Shown one piece after another: positions 46,099-56,195 of a stretch of DNA of 64,000 nucleotides. The stretch spans positions 62,001 through 126,000 of the forward strand of contig NZ_BDBD01000010.1 of NCBI RefSeq assembly GCF_001612805.1, read 5' to 3'. Position numbers and translations under genes: made by a program. Origin of the DNA: Nocardia coubleae NBRC 108252. Lineage in GTDB: Bacteria > Actinomycetota > Actinomycetes > Mycobacteriales > Mycobacteriaceae. A model generated the notes under the pieces. That model did no database searches, was not told the DNA's origin, and was given only the letters and a program-made list of their open reading frames with translations. Position 1 is the first letter of the stretch. Each line of letters begins with the position of its first letter.

Positions 46099-46127
46099 TG
46101 TAGCCCTGCGGGCTACACCGGGCTACA
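46099..46127. promoter_or_regulatory. vapBC operator: palindrome plus extra half-site
   Basis: TGTAGCCC (46099-46106) and GGGCTACA (46110-46117) form a palindrome around three bases, and a further GGGCTACA lies at 46120-46127, ten bases from the previous copy. On the minus strand the -10-like TACACT overlaps the first arm. This fits an antitoxin-bound autoregulatory operator with co-operative sites. Confidence 0.75.
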
Positions 46128-46275
46128 CCCTTGGCTCGCAGCGAGCGGGCAGCGAACTTTTCCGGAGCACCTGTGCGCAGCTCAGCGGTACCACCACCGA
46201 AACGGCTGTTGGGCGGGGCATAGGTGGGGCATTATTGGGGGCGAAGTCCCTGATAGCGACCGGACAGGAACCCCC

Positions 46276-47487
46276 ATGGCACCGCAGCTGACGCTCTCCG
46301 CGCAGCGGGCTGCGCTGGAGCGGGAGTGGGCGCAGTGGGTGCCTGCGGGGGAATCGGCGCTCGGGCGGAGTTCCGGGGTGCGGGCCGAGGTGGCGCAGTC
46401 ATGGTTGCGGTCGTTGCGGACGGTGGATCCTGGGCGCGATTGCGCGCCCGAGAGCGAGACGGATATCGGGCCGAAGTGGGCCGAGTCGCCGCTGCGTGGG
46501 CCGGTGAGCGAGTTGAAGGACCAGTTGCACAGCGTGGCCGACGACGCGGGGTATGTGGCGGCGGTGACCGATGCTTCGGGGACGATTCTGTGGACCTACG
46601 GCGGGCCGGTCATGCGGCGGCGGGCCGAGCAGGTGAACTTCGCGCCGGGTGGGCGGTGGGATGAGGCGCACATGGGGACGAACGCGCTGTCGCTGGCGTT
46701 GCGCACCGATCGGCCGCACACCGTGTTCTCGGCCGAACATCTCGTCGCCGCCCTGCACGGCTGGGTCTGCTATTGCGCGCCGATCCGCGCGGCCGACGGC
46801 ACACTGCTCGGTGTGCTCGACCTGTCGACCACGTGGAAACGCTCCCACCCGCTGGCCATGGCCACCGTGCGCACCATGACCAGTGCCATCGAAGCCAAAC
46901 TGCACGCGGCCACACCCGCACCGGCGGGCATGCGGCTGACCTGCCTCGGCACGGGCCGGTTGATGCGCGACGGCACTCCGATCCGGTTGCGCCCACGTCA
47001 GCTGGAGATCCTCACCCTGCTCGCCCTCAGCGACGACGGCTACAGCCACGAACGCCTGCACTACGCCGTCTACGGTGACCGCGCGGTCGGCGCGAGCACC
47101 CTGAAATCGGAGATGTCGTACCTGCGCCGCGCCACCGGCGGCGACATCACCAACCGCGTCTACCGCTTCACCACTCCCCTGTCCTGCGACGCGCTCGACG
47201 TGCTGCGCGCCCTGGAATCCGGCGACCTCGACACCGCCGTCCGGCTGTATCACGGTCCGCTGCTTCCGGATTCGGAAACACCCGGCATCACCGAATGGCG
47301 CGACTATCTCGCCGTCGCCATGCGCAACGCGGTCCTGGCCAGCCCCGACCCCCACCACGCCCTCACCTACGGCGAAGCCGCCCCCGACGACATCGCCGTC
47401 CACGAACACGCCCTCACGCTGCTCCCCGCCCGCGACCCCCGCCGAGCCGTAGCCACCGCACGCCTGCACAGCGCGCAGAGGGCATAG
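46276..47487 (+). CDS. GAF-domain transcriptional regulator with OmpR/SARP-like winged helix
   Basis: A 403-residue regulator. Residues about 75-205 are an AcoR-type GAF sensor (AGYVAAVTDASGTILWTYGG, then GTNALSLALRTDRPHTVFSAEH and HGWVCYCAPIRA). Residues about 215-310 are a winged-helix DNA-binding domain with TPIRLRPRQLEILTLLALSD and LKSEMSYLRRATGGD, similar to OmpR/SARP-type wings. It lacks the AAA+ domain of true AcoR proteins. Gene order regulator-aldehyde dehydrogenase-DUF779 matches the Rv0457-0459 type region I recall. It probably senses ethanolamine, alcohol or aldehyde and controls the two operons that share TCAAC repeats. Confidence 0.87.
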   Translation: MAPQLTLSAQRAALEREWAQWVPAGESALGRSSGVRAEVAQSWLRSLRTVDPGRDCAPESETDIGPKWAESPLRGPVSELKDQLHSVADDAGYVAAVTDASGTILWTYGGPVMRRRAEQVNFAPGGRWDEAHMGTNALSLALRTDRPHTVFSAEHLVAALHGWVCYCAPIRAADGTLLGVLDLSTTWKRSHPLAMATVRTMTSAIEAKLHAATPAPAGMRLTCLGTGRLMRDGTPIRLRPRQLEILTLLALSDDGYSHERLHYAVYGDRAVGASTLKSEMSYLRRATGGDITNRVYRFTTPLSCDALDVLRALESGDLDTAVRLYHGPLLPDSETPGITEWRDYLAVAMRNAVLASPDPHHALTYGEAAPDDIAVHEHALTLLPARDPRRAVATARLHSAQRA

Positions 47488-47556
47488 GCGCCGCCGCAGC
47501 GCAAGAGCCGTTTTCCGGGCCGTGATCACCGGCATCGGGCGCCACGAGATCCGCTC

Positions 47557-47578
47557 TCAACGTTTCATCAACCCTCGG
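47557..47578 (+). promoter_or_regulatory. TCAAC direct-repeat operator upstream of the aldehyde dehydrogenase gene
   Basis: Two TCAAC repeats start at 47557 and 47568, 11 bp apart, followed by CCTCG. The same 22-base block (18 identities) occurs at 49649-49670 before the ethanolamine permease. The 11-bp spacing is what OmpR/SARP-type winged helices use. A -10-like GATAGT lies just downstream. Confidence 0.6.
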
Positions 47579-47632
47579 GGTGGATAGTGATGGGCGTCAC
47601 GCACTACCGGAACCAGCGAGGAGTTTCCGCAC

Positions 47633-49150
<1,518 letters not shown>

Positions 49151-49163
49151 TGGTGCGCCGCTG

Positions 49164-49559
49164 ATGGTCCGACGAGTAGACCTCACCGACAAGGCGGCAA
49201 CGCTGCTCCGGGACCTGACCGGGCTGCACGGCCCGGTCATGTTCCACCAGTCCGGCGGCTGCTGCGACGGCAGCTCCCCCATGTGCTACCCACGCGGTGA
49301 ATTCCGCGTGGGCCGCTCGGACGTGCTGCTGGGATATCTGCCCGGCGACATCCCGTTCTGGATGAGTGCGGACCAGTTCGAATACTGGAAACACACCCAT
49401 CTCACCGTCGACGTGGTGCCGGGCCGGGGCAGCGGTTTCTCGCTGGAAGCCCCCGAGGGCGTGCGGTTCCTGATCCGTTCACGCCTGCTCACCGACGAGG
49501 AGGTGGCCGAGCTGGATTCCCAGCCGCCGCCACCCACCGGTGACACCGTTTCACCGTGA
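49164..49559 (+). CDS. DUF779 family protein
   Basis: A 131-residue protein of the DUF779 family, regularly encoded next to ExaC-type aldehyde dehydrogenases. It has a Cys-rich loop, FHQSGGCCDGSSPMCYPRGEF, and SADQFEYWKHTHLTVDVVPGRGSGFSLE, both diagnostic. The cysteines could bind metal or act as a redox or aldehyde trap; the biochemical role is not known to me. It is in the same operon as exaC. Confidence 0.9.
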   Translation: MVRRVDLTDKAATLLRDLTGLHGPVMFHQSGGCCDGSSPMCYPRGEFRVGRSDVLLGYLPGDIPFWMSADQFEYWKHTHLTVDVVPGRGSGFSLEAPEGVRFLIRSRLLTDEEVAELDSQPPPPTGDTVSP

Positions 49560-49617
49560 TGTGAAACACCAACTATCACACTGTTTCCGCAGGTCGGCGG
49601 CGCTTGATACGCGCCGC
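49548..49617 (+). promoter_or_regulatory. Two hairpins between the DUF779 gene and eat
   Basis: GTTTCAC/GTGAAAC (49548-49567, six-base loop) overlaps the DUF779 stop, and GCGGCGC/GCGCCGC (49597-49617, seven-base loop) follows. They may end the exaC transcript or be regulatory. Neither has a U-tract. Confidence 0.45.
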
Positions 49618-49648
49618 TGATCTGTGGGATCCACGGCCGTAACAGTCG

Positions 49649-49670
49649 TCAACCATTCTTCAACCCTCGA
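49649..49670 (+). promoter_or_regulatory. TCAAC direct-repeat operator upstream of eat
   Basis: TCAAC repeats start at 49649 and 49660, 11 bp apart, followed by CCTCG, as upstream of exaC. The block lies 53 bases before the permease start. It suggests joint control of uptake, deamination and aldehyde oxidation. Confidence 0.6.
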
Positions 49671-49722
49671 CGATCACCGTTGCCGTCGCTACGCGCTTGC
49701 TTGTTGATGAGGAGCTTTACCT

Positions 49723-51189
49723 GTGAGTACCGACGCCGTTCCCGCCCCCACCGCCGATCCGCCCGCCGACGGTTACCTCGCCAAACGCACCGCCCAACCA
49801 CCCGCCGACGACTATCTCGCCAAACGCACTCTCCGTTCCGGCACCGCCGGCTGGGTGCTGCTGGCTGGTCTCGGCGTGAGCTACGTGATCTCCGGCGACT
49901 ATTCCGGCTGGAATTTCGGCCTGGCCGAAGGCGGATTCGGTGGCCTGCTGATCGCCTCGGTGATCATCGCCGGCATGTATCTGGCCATGGTCCTCGGCAT
50001 GGCCGAACTGTCCTCGGCGCTGCCCGCCGCGGGCGGTGGCTACACCTTCGCCCGGCGCGCTCTCGGGCCGTGGGGTGGGTTCGCCACGGGCACAGCGGTT
50101 CTCATCGAGTACGCGATCGCGCCCGCCGCCATCGCCACCTTCATCGGCGCCTACGTGGAATCGCTGAACCTGTTCGGGATCACCGACGGCTGGTGGGTGT
50201 ACCTGGCGGTGTACGCGCTGTTCATCGGCATCCATCTCGGCGGCGCGGGTGAGGCGCTCAAGGCGATGTTCGTGATCACCGCGATCGCACTTGTCGGCCT
50301 GGTCGTGTTCGCGATCGCGGCGGTCGGCCGGTTCGACGCCGCCAACCTGACGAACATCGCGCCGGACGCGGCGGCCACCGGCTCCTCGGCGTTCCTCCCG
50401 TTCGGCTACCTGGGCATCTGGGCAGCGATCCCGTTCGCCATCTGGTTCTTCCTCGCCGTCGAAGGCGTGCCGCTGGCCGCCGAGGAAGCCCGTGAACCGG
50501 AGAAGAACGTGCCCAAGGGCATCATCGTGGCGATGCTGATGCTGATGGTCACCGGCGCGGTGGTGCTGTTCCTGGTGACCGGTGCGCTCGGCGCCCAAGA
50601 CGCCTCCGTCTCGGGCAACCCGCTGGTCGAGGCGCTCGGCGACAGCGCGGCGGCCAAGGTCGTCAACTACATCGGCCTGGCCGGACTGGTCGCCAGCTTC
50701 TTCTCCATCGTCTACGCCTACTCGCGCCAGACCTTCGCGCTCTCCCGTGCCGGGTACCTGCCGACCAGCCTGTCGGTGACCAACTCCCGCAAGGCGCCGA
50801 TGCTCGCGCTCGTCGTGCCCGGCATCATCGGCTTCGCCCTCTCGCTCACCGGCGAGGGAGCCATGCTGCTCAACATGGCCGTGTTCGGCGCGGCCGTGAG
50901 CTACGTGCTGATGATGGTGAGCCACATCGTGCTTCGCCTCCGTGAACCGAACATGCCCCGCCCCTACCGGACCCCCGGCGGCATCGCCACCACCTCGTTC
51001 GCGCTGGTGATCGCGGCCGCCTCGGTGGCGGCGACCTTCCTGGTCGACCCGAAGGCGGCGCTGTTCACCCTCGGCGTGTTCTGCGCCTTCATGGCGTACT
51101 TCGGCCTCTACAGTCGCCACCACCTGGTCGCCAAGTCACCCGACGAGGAATTCGCCGCGCTGGCGAAAGCCGAAGAGGAACTCGAGTGA
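49723..51189 (+). CDS. eat: Ethanolamine permease
   Basis: A 488-residue APC-superfamily transporter with 12 predicted helices. Family features are GWVLLAGLGVSYVISGDYSGWNFGLAEGGFGG, the first-helix region, and FFLAVEGVPLAAEEAREPEKNVPKG, which is distinctive of Eat-type ethanolamine permeases. The N terminus carries a tandem duplication: PPADGYLAKRT and PPADDYLAKRT, encoded by near-identical 33-base repeats. It is the first gene of an eat-eutB-eutC operon and carries the shared TCAAC operator. The proton-coupled mechanism is inferred. Confidence 0.93.
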   Translation: MSTDAVPAPTADPPADGYLAKRTAQPPADDYLAKRTLRSGTAGWVLLAGLGVSYVISGDYSGWNFGLAEGGFGGLLIASVIIAGMYLAMVLGMAELSSALPAAGGGYTFARRALGPWGGFATGTAVLIEYAIAPAAIATFIGAYVESLNLFGITDGWWVYLAVYALFIGIHLGGAGEALKAMFVITAIALVGLVVFAIAAVGRFDAANLTNIAPDAAATGSSAFLPFGYLGIWAAIPFAIWFFLAVEGVPLAAEEAREPEKNVPKGIIVAMLMLMVTGAVVLFLVTGALGAQDASVSGNPLVEALGDSAAAKVVNYIGLAGLVASFFSIVYAYSRQTFALSRAGYLPTSLSVTNSRKAPMLALVVPGIIGFALSLTGEGAMLLNMAVFGAAVSYVLMMVSHIVLRLREPNMPRPYRTPGGIATTSFALVIAAASVAATFLVDPKAALFTLGVFCAFMAYFGLYSRHHLVAKSPDEEFAALAKAEEELE

Positions 51190-51282
51190 TCCGCTGACCG
51201 TTGTCCCCCGCTCGGCCGTGTCTGCCGAGCGTCAACCACGCACTCGCGAGAGGAGGACGGCGCCGACCGGCGCCGCACTTCG

Positions 51283-52695
51283 ATGACGAAGTACCGCAGC
51301 ACCATCGACGTCACCACCTACACCTTCGACGGACTGGTCGACCTGCTGGCCAAGGCCACCCCGCTGCGCAGCGGTGACCAGCTCGCCGGCTGTGCGGCCG
51401 ACACGGACGCCGAGCGCGCGGCCGCGCAGTGGGCGCTGGCGGAAGTGCCGCTGCGGACCTTCCTCACCGAGGTGGTCGTGCCCTACGAGTCCGACGAGGT
51501 CACCCGGCTGATCATCGAGAGCCACGATCGCGCGGCCTTCGCGCCGATCGCGCATCTCACCGTCGGTGGGCTGCGCGACTGGTTGCTCGCCGTCGCCGCG
51601 ACCGACGACGCGGCGACGACCCTGACCGCCGTCTCGCCCGGTCTCACCCCGGAAATGGTTGCCGCGGTCAGCAAGATCATGCGCAACCAGGACCTGATCG
51701 CGGTGGCCAGGGCCGCCACGGTGACGTCGGCGTTCCGCACGACGATCGGCCTGCCCGGCCGGTTGAGCACCCGCCTGCAACCCAACCATCCCACCGACGA
51801 CCCGCGTGGGATCGCCGCCGCCACCCTCGACGGCCTGCTGCTCGGTTGCGGTGACGCGGTGATCGGCATCAACCCAGCCACCGATTCACCGCAGGCCACC
51901 GCCGACCTGCTGCACCTGCTCGACGAGGTGCGCCTGCGATTCGACATCCCCACCCAGTCGTGCGTGCTCTCCCACGTCACCACCACCATCGGCCTGGTCG
52001 AGGCGGGTGCTCCGGTGGACCTGGTCTTCCAGTCCATCGCGGGCACCGAGGGCGCCAATTCCGGGTTCGGCGTGAACATCTCGCTGCTGCGCGAGGGGAA
52101 CGAGGCGGGTCGATCGCTGCGGCGCGGCACGGTCGGCGACAACGTGATGTACCTGGAGACCGGGCAGGGTTCGGCGCTGAGCGCGAATGCCCATCTGGGC
52201 GTGGGGAATCGGCCGGTCGACCAGCAGACGCTGGAAGCGCGCGCCTACGCCGTGGCCCGCGATCTCGAGCCGCTGCTGGTCAACACGGTGGTCGGCTTCA
52301 TCGGGCCCGAGTACCTCTACGACGGCAAGCAGATCATCCGCGCCGGGCTCGAGGACCACTTCTGCGGGAAGCTGCTCGGACTGCCGATGGGCGTCGATGT
52401 CTGCTACACCAACCACGCCGAAGCCGACGCCGACGACATGGACACCCTGCTCACCCTGCTCGGCGCGGCGGGCTGCGCGTTCGTCATCGCGGTGCCCGGT
52501 GCCGACGACGTCATGCTCGGCTACCAGAGTCTGAGCTTCCACGACGCCCTCTATGCTCGCAAGGTCCTCGACCTGCGCCCCGCACCGGAATTCGAGGCAT
52601 GGCTGTCGGGACTCGGCATGCTCGACGCGAAAGGCGGACTGCGCCGAGTGGAACCGCTGTCCTCTCCCCTGCGCGCACTGGCAGGCACCCGATGA
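51283..52695 (+). CDS. eutB: Ethanolamine ammonia-lyase heavy (large) subunit
   Basis: A 470-residue TIM-barrel subunit of the adenosylcobalamin-dependent ethanolamine ammonia-lyase, which yields acetaldehyde and ammonia. Conserved stretches include SKIMRNQDLIAVARAATVTSAFRTTIGLPGRLSTRLQPNHPTDD and FQSIAGTEGANSGFGVNISLLRE, plus VCYTNHAEADADDMDTLLTLLGAAG. The gene follows eat by 93 bp and overlaps eutC by four bases (ATGA). No microcompartment (BMC) genes are nearby, so the acetaldehyde must be handled in the cytosol. Confidence 0.96.
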   Translation: MTKYRSTIDVTTYTFDGLVDLLAKATPLRSGDQLAGCAADTDAERAAAQWALAEVPLRTFLTEVVVPYESDEVTRLIIESHDRAAFAPIAHLTVGGLRDWLLAVAATDDAATTLTAVSPGLTPEMVAAVSKIMRNQDLIAVARAATVTSAFRTTIGLPGRLSTRLQPNHPTDDPRGIAAATLDGLLLGCGDAVIGINPATDSPQATADLLHLLDEVRLRFDIPTQSCVLSHVTTTIGLVEAGAPVDLVFQSIAGTEGANSGFGVNISLLREGNEAGRSLRRGTVGDNVMYLETGQGSALSANAHLGVGNRPVDQQTLEARAYAVARDLEPLLVNTVVGFIGPEYLYDGKQIIRAGLEDHFCGKLLGLPMGVDVCYTNHAEADADDMDTLLTLLGAAGCAFVIAVPGADDVMLGYQSLSFHDALYARKVLDLRPAPEFEAWLSGLGMLDAKGGLRRVEPLSSPLRALAGTR

Positions 52696-53543
52696 GCGGC
52701 TCGAACTCGCCGCGCGAAGCCGAGATCATGCGGGATACGGCGGCCGTGCCGGAGATGAGCAATGGTTCCGAAACTGATGTTTCCCAAGACTTCTGGGCTC
52801 AGCTGCGCAGCACCACTCAGTCCAGGATCGGACTCGGCCGCACCGGCAACGCCCTGCCGACCAGCGAAGTGCTCGCCCTGCGCGCAGCACACGCCGCCGC
52901 CCGGGACGCCGTGCACGAACCGCTTGCTATCGACGAATTCGCCACCCGCATAGCCGAACTCGGGCTCGGCGAGCCGGTGACGGTGACGAGTAAGGCCGCC
53001 TCCCGCTCGGAGTACCTGCGTCGCCCCGATCTCGGCAGGCTCCCCGCCGACCTGTCACCGATCACCCACGGCGACTTCGATATCGGCATCGTCCTCGCCG
53101 ACGGCCTGTCTCCCCGCGCACTCACCGACCACGGCGCGGGCCTGCTGTCCGCGCTGGCAGGCGAACTCGGCGGCTACACCGTCGCCCCACCCGTGATCGC
53201 CACCCAGGCGCGGGTGGCGCTAGGCGACCACATCGCCGAGGCCATGGGCGTGCGGACCCTGCTCGTCGTGATCGGGGAACGGCCCGGTCTGTCCGTGGCC
53301 GACAGCCTCGGCATCTATCTCACCCACGCGCCACGCCCCGGCCGTGCCGACGCCGAACGCAACTGTGTATCCAATATCCACCCACCGGACGGTCTGGCCT
53401 ATGCCGATGCGGCACGGGTGGTGGCCGGGCTCGTCGCGGGCGCCCGTGCACTCGGCCGCTCCGGAGTCGACCTCAAGGACACCTCACGTGCCCTCACCGG
53501 ATCGGACGAGACCAGTCTCACGGTCGGTGACCCAGACACCTGA
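52692..53543 (+). CDS. eutC: Ethanolamine ammonia-lyase light (small) subunit
   Basis: A 283-residue subunit that helps hold adenosylcobalamin against EutB. Conserved regions are RSEYLRRPDLGRLP, IVLADGLSPRALTDHGAGLL, VVIGERPGLSVADSLGIYLTHAP and RNCVSNIHPPDGLAYADAA. The N-terminal 30 residues are acidic and variable. ATG 52692 overlaps the eutB stop, so synthesis of the two subunits is coupled. It is the end of the operon. No reactivase EutA gene is visible, so reactivation of the cobalamin enzyme would depend on a gene elsewhere. Confidence 0.95.
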   Translation: MSGSNSPREAEIMRDTAAVPEMSNGSETDVSQDFWAQLRSTTQSRIGLGRTGNALPTSEVLALRAAHAAARDAVHEPLAIDEFATRIAELGLGEPVTVTSKAASRSEYLRRPDLGRLPADLSPITHGDFDIGIVLADGLSPRALTDHGAGLLSALAGELGGYTVAPPVIATQARVALGDHIAEAMGVRTLLVVIGERPGLSVADSLGIYLTHAPRPGRADAERNCVSNIHPPDGLAYADAARVVAGLVAGARALGRSGVDLKDTSRALTGSDETSLTVGDPDT

Positions 53544-53587
53544 CCGTTCGACATGATTCCAAGCCGTTCGCTCAATAGAGTGAACCC

Positions 53588-53986
53588 ATGATCCGCACCG
53601 CCGCCCTCGCCCATGTTCGCGACCGCAGGCTGATCCAGACGCGCCCGGAAGGCAAGGATGTCTTCTACATGGCGGGCGGCAAGATCGATCCCGGCGAGAC
53701 CCCTTTACAAGCTCTGCATCGCGAGATCGAGGAGGAGCTGGGCGTGGGTCTGGACGGTGTGTCCGAGCTCGGCATCTTCGAGGCCGAGGCGTTCGGTCAC
53801 GGCCGCAACACCCCGCTGCACATGACGTGTTTCCTCGCCGACCTCACCGGCGAACCGCAGGCCACCGGGGAAATCGCCGAATTCCGGTACTTCACGGTGA
53901 GCGAATACGCGGGCATGACCCAGGTGGCGCCGGGTTCGATGATGGTGTTCCGCCGCCTGCACGAACTCGACCTCATCGACTGGTGA
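53588..53986 (+). CDS. Nudix hydrolase
   Basis: A 132-residue Nudix protein. The Nudix box GGKIDPGETPLQALHREIEEELGV (Gx5Ex7REUxEExGU) is complete, so the metal-binding glutamates are present. The body is the minimal Nudix fold with no extra domain. Substrate could be a nucleoside diphosphate derivative such as an oxidised dNTP or an ADP-sugar. It stands alone 45 bp after eutC and has its own start at ATG 53588. Confidence 0.9.
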   Translation: MIRTAALAHVRDRRLIQTRPEGKDVFYMAGGKIDPGETPLQALHREIEEELGVGLDGVSELGIFEAEAFGHGRNTPLHMTCFLADLTGEPQATGEIAEFRYFTVSEYAGMTQVAPGSMMVFRRLHELDLIDW

Positions 53987-54055
53987 TCGCGGCGGCAACG
54001 ATTGCGTCTCGGGCGAAACGAACCCGCCACCTGCGGCGATCCCTTAGCTGTGACG

Positions 54056-54247
54056 ATGACCCAGCCGACGGCTTCCGACATGACACCGTCCGAGCGCCGG
54101 GCTGCTCTGCGGCAGCTGATCATCGCGTTCGGCTTGATCAACAAGACCATCGAGCTCAGTGCCAGCGGCGCGCCACGGCAGATCGCCGAGCATGCCGAGG
54201 CCGCTCGCGATCTGATCGGTGAACTGGTGGCCGATCTGGCCCGTTAG
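54056..54247 (+). CDS. Small helical hypothetical protein
   Basis: A 63-residue protein from ATG 54056 (GTG 54050 is also in frame). Two helices, SERRAALRQLIIAFGLINKTIEL and [18 protein letters not shown], suggest a small dimer. It ends with a four-base overlap with the convergent membrane-protein gene. No family recognised; coding character is fair. Confidence 0.5.
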   Translation: MTQPTASDMTPSERRAALRQLIIAFGLINKTIELSASGAPRQIAEHAEAARDLIGELVADLAR

Positions 54248-54513
54248 GTCGCCGCCGGTTTCGGCGGTTCGGTGCCGTCGCCGGTGTCCGGGATCGCGCC
54301 CGGGTCGGTGCCTTCGTCGGCCTTCTGGTCCGGTTCGGGATGTTCGGGTTCGAACGTCTCCGGCAGGCCCTTGAGGTGTTTGTTCATCGAACGAACCAGC
54401 AGGACGGTGCCGGCCAGCAGGATCAACACGATCAGCAGGCCGAGCGGGGAGGCCTTGCCGAACTCCGGGCCGGTCGGGGTGCCGGGGTCTTGTGCGAGGA
54501 GAGCCAGAATCAC
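54244..54513 (-). CDS. Small single-helix membrane protein coupled to mca (Rv1083-like)
   Basis: An 89-residue protein with one membrane helix (residues about 20-42, [20 protein letters not shown]) and an acidic, Pro-rich tail ([15 protein letters not shown], then [14 protein letters not shown]). GTG 54513 overlaps the mca stop (GTGA), giving translational coupling. M. tuberculosis has an 88-residue gene in the same place (Rv1083). Function unknown; it may anchor or regulate Mca at the membrane. Confidence 0.8.
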   Translation of the reverse strand: MILALLAQDPGTPTGPEFGKASPLGLLIVLILLAGTVLLVRSMNKHLKGLPETFEPEHPEPDQKADEGTDPGAIPDTGDGTEPPKPAAT

Positions 54514-55394
54514 CGGTCGGCGTCCTCGATACCGGCGAACAGGTCGGTCTCCGGGATGGCGGTGGATACTCTGGTCTTGGCCAATTCGAACTCCTCGGTC
54601 GGCCACAGCCGCTGCTGCATCTCCAACGGGATCGCGAAGAACGCGCCGTTGGGATCGATCTGGGTCGCGTGCGCGCGCAGGGCGTCGTCACGCTGGGGGA
54701 AGTATTTCGAGCACTCGATCTGCGTGGTGACCCGGGCCATGATGTCGCCGCGCGCCGCCGCGTACTGACGCATCCGGTCCAGCCATTCCTGCAGCGGGAA
54801 CGGCTTGCCCTCACGCTCGAACTCGGCGGCGAAGGTTTCCAGGCGCTTCTGGCTGAAGCCGTGGTCGTAGTACAGCTTCAGCGGGGTCCACGGTTCGCCC
54901 GCGTCGGGGAATGCCTCCGGGTCGCCCGCCGCGTCGAACGCGGCCACCGACACTTCGTGGCAGCGGATGTGGTCGGGGTGCGGGTAGCCGCCGGTCTCGT
55001 CGTAGGTGGTGATCACGTGCGGTTTGAACTCGCGCACCACCTTGACCAACGCCTCGGTGGCCTCCTCGAGCGGGACCAGCGCGAAGCAACCCTCGGGCAG
55101 CGGCGGCAGCGGGTCGCCCTCGGGCAGACCGGAGTCGACGAAACCGAGCCACTGCTGGCGCACACCGAGCGCATGGGCGGCCGCGGCCATCTCCTCGCGC
55201 CGGATCTCCTCGATCCGGTCGAGGACACCCGGGGTGTCCATGGCGGGGTTCAGGATGCTGCCGCGTTCGCCACCGGTCAGGGTGACGACAAGCACGTCGA
55301 CGCCCTCGGCCGCGTACCTGGCCGTGGTCGCGGCGCCCTTGCTCGATTCGTCGTCGGGGTGGGCGTGCACCGCCATGAGGCGAAGGCCACTCAC
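54510..55394 (-). CDS. mca: Mycothiol S-conjugate amidase
   Basis: A 294-residue zinc amidase that cleaves mycothiol-toxin conjugates so the mercapturic acid can be exported. The zinc motif [13 protein letters not shown] and the [15 protein letters not shown] motif (the PHPDH histidine pair) are typical of the LmbE/MshB/Mca fold. [13 protein letters not shown] and [25 protein letters not shown] are Mca-specific blocks absent from MshB. GTG 55394 is chosen because it matches the M. tuberculosis enzyme start ([16 protein letters not shown]). It is divergent from the DUF4307 gene. Confidence 0.95.
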   Translation of the reverse strand: MSGLRLMAVHAHPDDESSKGAATTARYAAEGVDVLVVTLTGGERGSILNPAMDTPGVLDRIEEIRREEMAAAAHALGVRQQWLGFVDSGLPEGDPLPPLPEGCFALVPLEEATEALVKVVREFKPHVITTYDETGGYPHPDHIRCHEVSVAAFDAAGDPEAFPDAGEPWTPLKLYYDHGFSQKRLETFAAEFEREGKPFPLQEWLDRMRQYAAARGDIMARVTTQIECSKYFPQRDDALRAHATQIDPNGAFFAIPLEMQQRLWPTEEFELAKTRVSTAIPETDLFAGIEDADR

Positions 55395-55429
55395 GTCTCG
55401 TTCACCATCGCTCTCGCTCGCGGGTGTCA

Positions 55430-55450
55430 GAACTACAGTCCCTATAGTTC
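55430..55450. promoter_or_regulatory. Inverted repeat in the mca/DUF4307 divergent promoter region
   Basis: GAACTA (55430-55435) and TAGTTC (55445-55450) are perfect complements around nine bases, between the divergent starts of mca and the DUF4307 gene. It could be a shared operator; no binder is known. Confidence 0.4.
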
Positions 55451-55496
55451 CATCCGACCCCACTTTTGTTCCGACCACCCCCGGGAGCGAGAACCG

Positions 55497-55955
55497 ATGA
55501 CCGAGCCCGCACCGCACTCCGCCGCGAGCTCGGCCGCCTCAGCAGCGCGACACGCCGAACGGTATGGCACAAAACCACCGGTGCGCCGCCCCTGGGTGCT
55601 CGCTTTGCTCGGTGTCGGCGTGGTGGTCGCCGGCTTCGTGGTCGCCTATCTCGGTTTCCAGAAATACGGCCCGAAGGCGATCGAGACCGAGCAGCTCGGT
55701 TACGTGGTCGTCGACGACTCGACGCTGGAGATGCGGGTGAAGGTCACCCGCGACGAGCCGCGCAACGCCGTGGTGTGCTTCGTACGGGCGATGGACCGTG
55801 ACGGTGCCGAAGTGGGCAGGCGCGAGATCCTCGTGCCCGGCTCGGAGGCGACCAGCGTGCAGGTGAGCACCACGGTCAAGGCATCGAGCCGCCCCTCGGC
55901 GGGCGACATCTACGGCTGCACCGAGGACGTGCCCAGCTATCTGCGGCTGCGCTGA
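55497..55955 (+). CDS. DUF4307 membrane protein
   Basis: A 152-residue protein with an Ala/Ser-rich N terminus, one transmembrane segment (residues about 34-56, [21 protein letters not shown]) and an extracytoplasmic domain that ends [13 protein letters not shown]. The block [13 protein letters not shown] before the helix is typical of the actinobacterial DUF4307 family. The homologue is Rv1081c, in the same place between mca and greA. Its function is unknown. ATG 55497 has GGGAG nine bases upstream. Confidence 0.87.
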   Translation: MTEPAPHSAASSAASAARHAERYGTKPPVRRPWVLALLGVGVVVAGFVVAYLGFQKYGPKAIETEQLGYVVVDDSTLEMRVKVTRDEPRNAVVCFVRAMDRDGAEVGRREILVPGSEATSVQVSTTVKASSRPSAGDIYGCTEDVPSYLRLR

Positions 55956-55997
55956 CACCGCGCGATCGGCCCTGACCTGCATCTTTGTGAGACATGC

Positions 55998-56195
55998 TAA
56001 AATAGCTGGATACACGGTTCCGGGGCTCGGAGCCGTGTTTGCTGCATTGGCGGCCAGCGATGCTGTTTCCGGGTTACGGGTTCACCCCCAGGATCGCTCC
56101 AGCCGTCGGGCTGGTGCATGCCCTCCTACCGGGGGCGTGGCGCCGGTTTCAGGGAATCCCGGTGCGCCGGGAACAACTACTAGGGAGTGATCGAG
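55998..56195 (+). promoter_or_regulatory. greA promoter -10 element and 190-nt structured leader
   Basis: TAAAAT at 55998-56003 is a strong -10 box. The transcript would carry a leader of about 185 nt with stem ACACGG/CCGTGT (56012-56038, inner CCG/CGG) and a bulged GGCG-CCGG stem further on. Two overlapping ORFs in the leader have no homology or ribosome site. A long leader on a transcription-factor gene hints at autoregulation, as known for E. coli greA, but this is inferred. Confidence 0.5.

Noticed and set aside
55987..56190. A 67-codon ORF in the greA leader
   Set aside because: No ribosome site, overlaps the predicted -10 box, and the composition looks like translated structured RNA.
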